From NCBI GenBank assembly GCA_031264545.1, contig JAISDV010000134.1:1-5941 (forward strand): DNA of 5,941 bases, given 5' to 3'. This DNA comes from Oscillospiraceae bacterium (GTDB lineage Bacteria > Bacillota > Clostridia > Oscillospirales > Oscillospiraceae). This document shows positions 1-5,400 of the stretch, in pieces. Numbering within the stretch: the first letter of the stretch is position 1; each line of letters begins with the position of its first letter. The translations under genes and the position numbers were made by a program. The notes beneath the pieces were generated by a model. That model searched no databases. It had not been told where the DNA came from and saw only the letters and a list, made by a program, of their open reading frames with translations.

Positions 1-38
1 TTTTTTATAGCTTGCCTGTGGCAAGCTATAAAAAACGC
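1..38. repeat. 38-bp direct repeat, copy A (palindromic)
   Basis: This 38-bp unit is repeated without mismatch at 129-166 in the same orientation. Bases 1-16 and 20-35 are perfect reverse complements (TTTTTTATAGCTTGCC and its complement) around a TGT loop, giving a 16-bp stem; CGC follows. The outer part of the stem is T6 on the 5' side and A6 on the 3' side, so neither strand has a U-tract after the stem, and this hairpin alone is not a textbook intrinsic terminator. It starts exactly at the window edge, so the element may continue to the left. Likely a dispersed intergenic palindrome; family not identified. Confidence 0.9.
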
Positions 39-66
39 CATGCGGCGCGACCCGCGCCGCGGCATG
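39..66. repeat. GC-rich hairpin within the palindromic array
   Basis: GCGGCGCG at 42-49 pairs perfectly with CGCGCCGC at 53-60 around an ACC loop. CAT at 39-41 can pair with ATG at 64-66 across a 3-nt bulge. It sits directly after repeat copy A with no gene on either strand. It may be one module of the composite element at 1-166. No U-tract follows it, so it is not called as a terminator. Confidence 0.7.
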
Positions 67-74
67 AAATCCAA

Positions 75-103
75 GCGCGTGTGCACACAGTGCACACATG
101 CGC
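75..103. repeat. Alternating purine-pyrimidine hairpin in the array
   Basis: GTGTGCAC at 79-86 pairs with GTGCACAC at 90-97 around an ACA loop. After a 2-nt bulge (98-99), GCGC at 75-78 pairs with GCGC at 100-103. Each 8-base arm is almost entirely alternating purine and pyrimidine. Function unknown; the position between two other hairpins suggests a fixed module of the composite element. Confidence 0.7.
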
Positions 104-105
104 GT

Positions 106-134
106 AAAAAATAGTTTCGCAGAAACTATTTTTT
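106..134. terminator. Likely bidirectional intrinsic terminator
   Basis: AAAAAATAGTTT at 106-117 is the perfect reverse complement of AAACTATTTTTT at 123-134, around a CGCAG loop. Both strands therefore read A6, a short stem, then T6, the layout of a bidirectional intrinsic terminator. On the minus strand it lies about 30 nt past the stop codon of the membrane-protein gene, so it probably ends the Xre/membrane operon. The stem is AT-rich and hence weak. The T6 at 129-134 is also the first part of repeat copy B, so the two hairpins cannot both form completely. Confidence 0.6.
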
Positions 135-166
135 ATAGCTTGCCTGTGGCAAGCTATAAAAAACGC
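129..166. repeat. 38-bp direct repeat, copy B (palindromic)
   Basis: Identical to positions 1-38: 16-bp perfect stem (129-144 with 148-163), TGT loop, then CGC. Its left arm overlaps the terminator-like hairpin at 106-134, and its last base is also the last base of the TAG stop codon of the minus-strand membrane-protein gene. That contact suggests either insertion right at the gene end or a role in forming the 3' end of that transcript. Confidence 0.9.
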
Positions 167-621
167 TATTCTTCAAGCATCTCTTGCTGCGCATCATTTT
201 TATGTTTTTCCGCGAGCGCCTTTATTGCCCCAATAAGCGTTATCGCGACAAACATACTGTCGAATACGAGAGACGCGCCTTTGCCGGTCAACCCGGCGTT
301 TTCTGTTAAGGCGGCGCCTTGCAGCAGATCACGCAAGCAGAAGCCTGTCAGCACAACAGAAAGAATTCCAAAAAATCCGATTTGAAGCCAGGGCCTTTTT
401 CTTTGTCCGAAGTACACGCCGCGCAAAATAGCGTCAATCGAAACGACCGTCACCACTGCCATAAATATAAGCAAATTTTGATAAAAGGGGCTTGCCCATA
501 TCATGCCGTCATCTTGCAGGAACGCGTTGAATAACACAAGCGCCAATGCAGATATCAGCCCGTGAAAGAATACCTGCCCACGGATTTTCAGTTGTCTTTC
601 GTCAAATTGGTTTTTGTTCAT
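166..621 (-). CDS. Small four-helix membrane protein, Xre partner
   Basis: The protein has 151 residues from the ATG at 621 (MNKNQFDERQ). I chose this start because GGAGG at 631-635 lies 9 nt upstream and because the open frame beyond it, up to 762, only overlaps the Xre gene and reads as non-protein-like sequence. Four hydrophobic segments are visible at about residues 15-35, 46-66, 78-97 and 116-136, with a charged N-terminus (DERQLKIRG) and a charged C-terminal tail (EKHKNDAQQEMLEE). Membrane proteins of this size and start pattern are commonly encoded directly after small Xre regulators in Bacillota and carry only DUF names; it resembles the DUF6773/DUF2178-type group, but I cannot fix the family by eye. 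No enzymatic motif is visible. Its start lies inside the end of the Xre gene (20-bp overlap), so translation is probably coupled. Function unknown; a membrane sensor or partner for the regulator is an inference. Confidence 0.85.
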   Translation of the reverse strand: MNKNQFDERQLKIRGQVFFHGLISALALVLFNAFLQDDGMIWASPFYQNLLIFMAVVTVVSIDAILRGVYFGQRKRPWLQIGFFGILSVVLTGFCLRDLLQGAALTENAGLTGKGASLVFDSMFVAITLIGAIKALAEKHKNDAQQEMLEE

Positions 622-823
622 CGGGTTCTTCCTCCCAGAATAAATCGTTGAGTGTTTTGCCAAGCGCTCTGCAAATGGCTGTGCAAAGCCGGATTGATGG
701 ATTGTATTCGCCGAGTTCGATTGCATTAATGGTTTGCCGCGCGACACCAACCGTCTCTGCAAGCGTTTTCTGCGATATATCCCTTGCGGCTCTTGCCGTT
801 TTCAAATTGAGATTTTTCGCCAT
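602..823 (-). CDS. Xre-family helix-turn-helix regulator
   Basis: The protein has 73 residues, starting MAKNLNLKTARAARDISQKT. The ATG at 823 is preceded by AAGGAGG at 831-837 with 7-nt spacing, so the longer in-frame start at 886 is rejected. The HTH_3/Xre fold fills nearly the whole protein: SQKTLAETVGVARQTINAIE at about residues 17-36 is the helix-turn-helix, followed by the family-typical LGEYNPSIRL, and LNDLFWEEE closes the domain. There is no effector or sensor domain, as in the short YozG-like regulators of Bacillota. It is the first gene of a two-gene operon and overlaps the membrane-protein gene by 20 bp. Likely a cytoplasmic dimeric repressor of its own promoter, possibly acting at the palindromes overlapping the -10 and -35 elements. 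The protein-family call is firm; autoregulation and any other target are inferred. Confidence 0.93.
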   Translation of the reverse strand: MAKNLNLKTARAARDISQKTLAETVGVARQTINAIELGEYNPSIRLCTAICRALGKTLNDLFWEEEPDEQKPI

Positions 824-840
824 CACATCGCCTCCTTGAG

Positions 841-848
841 CACTAGTG
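841..848. promoter_or_regulatory. Candidate operator CACTAGTG
   Basis: A perfect 8-bp palindrome that overlaps four bases of the proposed -10 element on the minus strand and lies close to the transcription start. This is a position where bound repressor would block initiation. A looser dyad (GTCA, 8 bp, TGAC at 869-884) overlaps the -35 element. Xre repressors often bind such dyads at their own promoters; that this one does is inference. Confidence 0.35.
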
Positions 849-873
849 TAATATATATAAACTATAAAGTCAA
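845..873 (-). promoter_or_regulatory. Sigma-A-type promoter of the Xre operon
   Basis: On the minus strand, TTGACT (868-873) is followed after exactly 17 bp by TACACT (845-850). That matches 5 of 6 and 4 of 6 bases of the consensus. The spacer is strongly AT-rich. The start point would fall a few bases before the AAGGAGG of the Xre gene, giving a short leader. The AT-rich patch stands out against the GC-rich surroundings. Confidence 0.65.
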
Positions 874-903
874 GTATATATGACATAAATTGCGCTTAAT
901 AGG

Positions 904-941
904 GGTAAAAGCAATGCCGCGGCGTTTACGCAACTTTTACC
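904..941. repeat. Inverted repeat in divergent intergenic region
   Basis: GGTAAAAG at 904-911 is the perfect reverse complement of CTTTTACC at 934-941. The 22-bp interval between them contains a smaller palindrome, GCCGCGGC (916-923), and a mini-dyad, GCGTTTACGC (922-931). It lies between the divergent promoters of the Xre operon and the YibE/F gene. It could be a regulator site or an RNA hairpin; the sequence does not decide. I see no convincing -35/-10 pair for the plus-strand gene nearby: TTGCGC at 971 with AATCAT at 993 is only a weak match. Confidence 0.45.
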
Positions 942-1024
942 TAAAGTTTCCCTGATCCGGCTATCACTTTTTGCGCGCGGCGGATAAACTTTAATCATGG
1001 ATCCAGGCGTATCAGAGAGATCGT

Positions 1025-1030
1025 AAGGAG
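1025..1030 (+). promoter_or_regulatory. Ribosome binding site choosing ATG 1039
   Basis: AAGGAG ends 2 nt before an ATG at 1033 and 8 nt before an in-frame ATG at 1039. Only the second spacing suits initiation, so the start at 1039 is preferred and the product loses two residues. Confidence 0.75.
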
Positions 1031-1038
1031 TCATGATT

Positions 1039-2298
1039 ATGCTCGGCAATACAGGCGATAAGATATTTCCGAACTCCAAAGAAAAAGCGGGCGGTCCAAA
1101 AAGCCGGATTTCGTTCGTGATCACCGTCGGCGTCTTAGCGGTCATTATCGTTGTCATTCTGGCGGTGAACGCCGGCGATCCGGTTGCATATACCCTGTAC
1201 AACGCCGCCGCCATCAGCTACGAGAAAGCGGCGGTGACCGCCGTGCTGAGCGAGACGACAGAGCCTGCCGACGGGCTGCCCGGCTGGAAGCTCGGTAATC
1301 AGGAGGTCACGGTGCGATTCAAAAGCGGCCCTATGAAGGGGCGGGAAGAGACGCTCAGCAATAATTTATCCACTACTCACAATATCTATGTGAAACCCGG
1401 CCAGTCGGTCATTGTAAAAGCCGACAGGCCGGAGGGGGTCATGCCGTATTATACGCTGTACAATTACGACCGCACGCCGGGGCTTTTGGCCGTATTTGCG
1501 GTTTTTGCCGCTTTCATGCTGCTCGTAGGCCGGCTCAAAGGGCTGCGGAGCGTGCTGGGGCTCGGGATTTCTCTGTTTTTCATCTTCGCGCTTTTACTCC
1601 CGGCCGTCTATCGCGGATGGTCGCCGGTGCTGATGAGCATCGTCACGGTGCTGCTGATCGCCGTCTTTGCGATCCTGCTGCTCAATGGGTTCAGCAAAAA
1701 GAGCCGTACCGCGCTGCTCGCGGTGACGGCCGGCGTTTTGCTCTCGGCGCTGTTCTTTGCCGTCATATCCGCGCTGCTTCATCTGGCGGGATATAACATC
1801 GAGGAAGCGGAGGAACTGATCCTCGTCTCGCGGGCGACCGGGCTGAAGATCGGCGAGGTGCTGTTTGCCGGAGTATTGGTCGCGTCCCTCGGCGCGGTGA
1901 TCGACATGAGCGTGTCGGTAGCCGCTGCCATGTACGAGCTTAAAGAGAAGCAGCCCGGCATCTCCGCGAGAGATCTGTTCCGCTCCGGCATGGCGGTCGG
2001 CCGTGACATCATCGGGGCGCAGTGCATGACGCTGATCCTGGCCTTTGTGGGCAGCTCACTCGCGACACTTTTGTCACTGATCGCCTATGGCGCGCGGCTG
2101 GACCAGGTACTGAGCTCGGACTATATGGCTGTGGAGGTGGTGCACGGCATTACGGGAAGCCTTGCCGTCATTGTCGCCGTCCCCCTTACCGCGGGGCTGT
2201 GCGTTCTGTCAGATGAATCAAAGCTTACGGGAATATCCGGGGAAAAGGCGGTGAAGCGGATGGACAAAATCAGAAAACGTCACAGCGGAACAGCCTGA
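1039..2298 (+). CDS. YibE/F-family multispanning membrane protein
   Basis: The protein has 419 residues, starting MLGNTGDKIF, and matches the YibE/F-like family (PF07907) in architecture and motifs. A first helix lies at about residues 25-44. A large, probably extracytoplasmic, beta-rich loop (about 46-146) follows, including EVTVRFKSGPMKG and NIYVKPGQSVIVKA. Seven more helices lie at about 147-164, 170-188, 196-215, 226-248, 273-293, 328-350 and 368-390. Family-typical stretches are GRLKGLRSVLGLGISLFF (164-181), GAVIDMSVSVAAAMYELKE (285-303) and SGMAVGRDIIGA with TLILAFVGSSLATLL (317-345). The C-terminus is short and basic (KRMDKIRKRHSG), so probably cytoplasmic. The biochemical role of the family is unestablished; transport is often assumed. 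The gene stands alone rather than beside a second YibE/F gene. The reading frame is intact and length is normal for the family. Confidence 0.92.
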   Translation: MLGNTGDKIFPNSKEKAGGPKSRISFVITVGVLAVIIVVILAVNAGDPVAYTLYNAAAISYEKAAVTAVLSETTEPADGLPGWKLGNQEVTVRFKSGPMKGREETLSNNLSTTHNIYVKPGQSVIVKADRPEGVMPYYTLYNYDRTPGLLAVFAVFAAFMLLVGRLKGLRSVLGLGISLFFIFALLLPAVYRGWSPVLMSIVTVLLIAVFAILLLNGFSKKSRTALLAVTAGVLLSALFFAVISALLHLAGYNIEEAEELILVSRATGLKIGEVLFAGVLVASLGAVIDMSVSVAAAMYELKEKQPGISARDLFRSGMAVGRDIIGAQCMTLILAFVGSSLATLLSLIAYGARLDQVLSSDYMAVEVVHGITGSLAVIVAVPLTAGLCVLSDESKLTGISGEKAVKRMDKIRKRHSGTA

Positions 2299-2323
2299 AA
2301 CAGGCGGCGGACAGCCGCTTCAG
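2295..2323 (+). terminator. Hairpin at the YibE/F stop codon (weak)
   Basis: GCGGC (2304-2308) pairs with GCCGC (2314-2318) around GGACA, and CTGAA (2295-2299) pairs with TTCAG (2319-2323), leaving a 4-nt bulge. The outer stem contains the TGA stop codon. No U-tract follows, so it may only weaken read-through or protect the 3' end. No stronger terminator is visible before the next gene. Confidence 0.3.
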
Positions 2324-2347
2324 ACTACTTCGCCTATGGTTTATATA
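2319..2347 (+). promoter_or_regulatory. Candidate promoter for the phosphoesterase gene
   Basis: TTCAGA (2319-2324) and TATATA (2342-2347) are 17 bp apart and each match the consensus at 4 of 6 bases. The -10 lies in the palindrome TTTATATAAA (2340-2349), an AT-rich island in GC-rich DNA. It would leave a leader of about 120 nt. The match is moderate, so transcription from upstream is also possible. Confidence 0.35.
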
Positions 2348-2349
2348 AA

Positions 2350-2474
2350 TGCTCTCTGCAAAAAAGAAGAACCTCGAAACTGCAAACGGCCGGCGCGGAG
2401 CGGCGGACGCTTGCCCGTAAAGCAAGATCAGTAAACACGCACGCTAGTCACAAGAATTGAAGGAGGAAAAATCT
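2350..2474 (+). other. Long leader before the phosphoesterase gene
   Basis: About 125 nt with no credible open frame. It contains a small hairpin, CTTGC (2410-2414) with GCAAG (2422-2426), and ends in a strong AAGGAGG (2460-2466) placed 8 nt before the ATG at 2475. I compared it by eye with c-di-GMP and other common riboswitch cores and saw no match. Length and GC content leave room for post-transcriptional control, but nothing specific is supported. Confidence 0.4.
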
Positions 2475-5400
2475 ATGTCAAGTATTTTAAGAAGCAAAAT
2501 CGAAAAAACCGGCTTAAAGCTAATGGCCGTCATTCTCATATTATCCGCGATAATGACGATGGTTCCCGTTACGGCACGTGCCGCGGGAGATGATTGGCTG
2601 GTGGCATCGGCTTCGGCCCGGCAGACAGTCACGATCGACAACCCGACGGGTACAACGCTCACCGATATGCCGGTGCTGCTCCGATTGGCAAGCGCGAATA
2701 TTCCGGAAAAGGGCGGCGTATCGTTTTATCAGGGTGAAACCCGCCTGTCCGCGGAGCTTGCGAACTGGAATCCTTCCGGAAAAAGTGAATTTTGGGTGAA
2801 GGTGCCCACACTCGCGGCCAACGCGGATACCGAGATTACCGCTTACTACAGCGAAACCACCGTCGCAGGCGTAAGCGCGTCGGACGTATGGTCGGATGAC
2901 TATGCTTTAGTTCAGCATTTCAGTCAGGAAAGCGTGACGGCGGGGAAAGACTCCACCGGGCGGAACAGCCTGATCCAGACAGGCGCCCTCGCCTATAAGC
3001 AGACCGAAACGGGCGCGGCGGCGACCTTCGGCGGCACGCAAAAACTCACGTACGGTAACGTCGCCGGCGGTGCGGAGCGGATATCGATCAGCGCGGTGGT
3101 GGATATTCCGAGAGTGTCGACAAACTGGCAGGGAATCATTTGCCGCTATGACAACAGCAAACCCGCCGCCGAAAGAGCTTTCCTTTTTGGGCTGGAGAAC
3201 ACGGGGAAATCTTACAACCGCTTTTACGGCAGCGCGAATCCAGAGCGTATACTTGCGGATACCCCGGTATCGCCCGGAATCCACCTGTTTACGACGACAT
3301 ACAACGGAACGATGGCCAGGGTTTATGTGGATGGAAACCTGAAAGTGAGTGAAACGCTTGTCAACGGGACATTTTATTCAGGAGCCTCATCTCCGCTTAC
3401 GATCGGCGCTTACTCAAACTCCACAGTCATGTATCCGTTCAACGGCGACATCTACGACGCCTTTGTAAAAACCACGGACATCAGCGCGGAAGAGGAGCAA
3501 TTCAGGTATGCAAACTACCTGGGCAATATCGTCACGGTTTTGCCCGAGGAAACAAAGAACGGGAAAATAAGCCTGAGAATAACCAACCCAAGGCCCGGTG
3601 AAACGCTGGAAACCGGAATCCACACAGTAACCGGCGCCATAAGCAGCGCGGCAACCCTGTCCTATACCTTAAATGGGAGTGCACCCGTTGACGTGGGCTC
3701 CTTCGCGATGGGAACCTTTGCGTTTGACGCGCCTTTCTACGCGCTCGGCGAGAACACCTTGTCCGTGACCGCAGCGGACACAAGTGACGCGCAAAATACA
3801 AAGACCGTCTCAGTATCCTTTACCTGCGCGGACACTGCGCCGCCGCGCCAGCCTGCGCTGTCAAGCGCAGATGACGGCGGCGGCTCGGTCACATTAAATG
3901 CGCAAATCGAGCAGGAAAGCGTTGAAACAACAGCGGTTACATTTTATGGTTTAAAGACCCTGCCGCTCACCTCTCAAAATACGACGGTGTATTCCGGCGC
4001 AACCGCGAGCGAAACGCCGTTTGCCTTAACAGCCTCAGGTGCGGAGGAAGCATCGCCCTTCCCGCCGGGCGTAGAGAAAACGACCGCAGGGCAGAACAAG
4101 ACCCCTTATCAGATCTACGAAATCGCGCTGGATGAAGCGGCGCGGCAGATTAATCAGTTTCGCGTATGCTGGAGCGGAAACACAGCCGGCGCGCCGCGCG
4201 AGGTAACGATGTACGTCTATAACCACGCGCAGAACCAATGGGCCAAGGCGGGCAGCGGATACAGTGAAGACAGCTTCTCCATCGAAGCGACCGTAGAAAA
4301 TACGGCCGGTCTTCTGAACGACGGAAAGCTTACGCTGCTCGTCTGGCGCGGTATGAACGAGCCGATAGAAGGCCGGAGAAGCTACATCCCGTCCAATCCC
4401 GGGCAGTATGATTTCAACCTGATGTGGACCACCGATACTCAGTTTTACGCTGAGACCCCCAGCTACATGTTTCATCTCGAAAGCCAGTTCAACTGGATCG
4501 CGGATCATTTCAAAGCGCTGAAATCCCGCATGCTTTTAAATACAGGCGATATTGTGAATGTGTACAACGACCATGCCCAATGGGAGGCCATGAGCAGTGT
4601 ATATGAGATCATAGAGAATGCTAAGATTCCGCACGCCATGATAACCGGCAACCACGATGTGCCGGACAAAACCACCACAGCCAATAATATCTACGCCAAC
4701 TATTTCCCGGCGGAGCGCCTCATGGAGAACAATCCATATTTTTCCGGCCACATGGGCAACGAGAATTACTACTACCTCATGGAGGAAAACGGCGCGAAAT
4801 TCCTGATTATGGGAATAGGATTACAGATCAAGCAGGCGGACGTCGATTGGGCCAATGGCATCCTCGCGCAATACCCCGACCGCTTTGCGATTTTGCTGTA
4901 TCACGACTACCTTCTGGCAAACGGGAACATTGACCATGCCGGACAATACGCCGACGTCGCCGCTTTCCGTAAGATCGTGACGGCAAACGAGAACGTAAGG
5001 CTTATCCTCTGCGGTCATTGGGCCGGGGCTGAAACGAATCTGGAAGACATCGGCGGGCGGCCTGTCTACGCGATATTGCAGGATTATCAGGGCCTCGCCC
5101 AGGGCGGTCTGGGCTATTTCAGGATGCTGAAATTCGATGTAGAAAACGGCCTGCTATACGTCAATACTTATTCGGAGACCATGGGCAATAACGCCTACTT
5201 TACCGGAGTGCAGGGCGCAAAAACAGGATTGTATCAGCTGAACAAGGATGAATATGCACTGCGCCTGGACTTCGGCGCGCATCAAAGCCGGACACTGACC
5301 ACGGAGTCGCTTTCCGTTTCCAATGCCGGCGCTTCCAGCCCCATCGGCGCGGCGCAAAGCGTGACAGGCCCCGGCAGCGCCTCGGTCATCTGGAACGGTC

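Noticed and set aside
1..166. CRISPR array
   Set aside because: Only two repeat copies, no regular spacers, no cas genes, and the repeats are long perfect palindromes.
98..385. Plus-strand small gene spanning the palindromes
   Set aside because: It has no SD, begins inside a hairpin and runs antisense to the well-supported membrane-protein gene.
622..762. Longer N-terminus for the membrane protein (start at 762)
   Set aside because: The extension is read through the Xre gene in another frame, looks non-protein-like, and the ATG at 621 has its own well-spaced SD.
824..886. Longer N-terminus for the Xre regulator (start at 886)
   Set aside because: It would translate the promoter and SD region (YIYYTSAQGGD) and lacks its own ribosome binding site; the ATG at 823 has AAGGAGG 7 nt upstream.
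2350..2474. c-di-GMP riboswitch upstream of the secreted protein
   Set aside because: Such riboswitches often precede secreted proteins in Clostridia, but the conserved core motifs and paired arms are not seen.
2907..3801. Minus-strand open frames opposite the phosphoesterase gene
   Set aside because: They are Arg/Cys/Gly-rich, lack motifs or SD signals, and lie opposite a clearly coding frame; they are by-products of GC-rich codon use. The same holds for those at 4035-5704.
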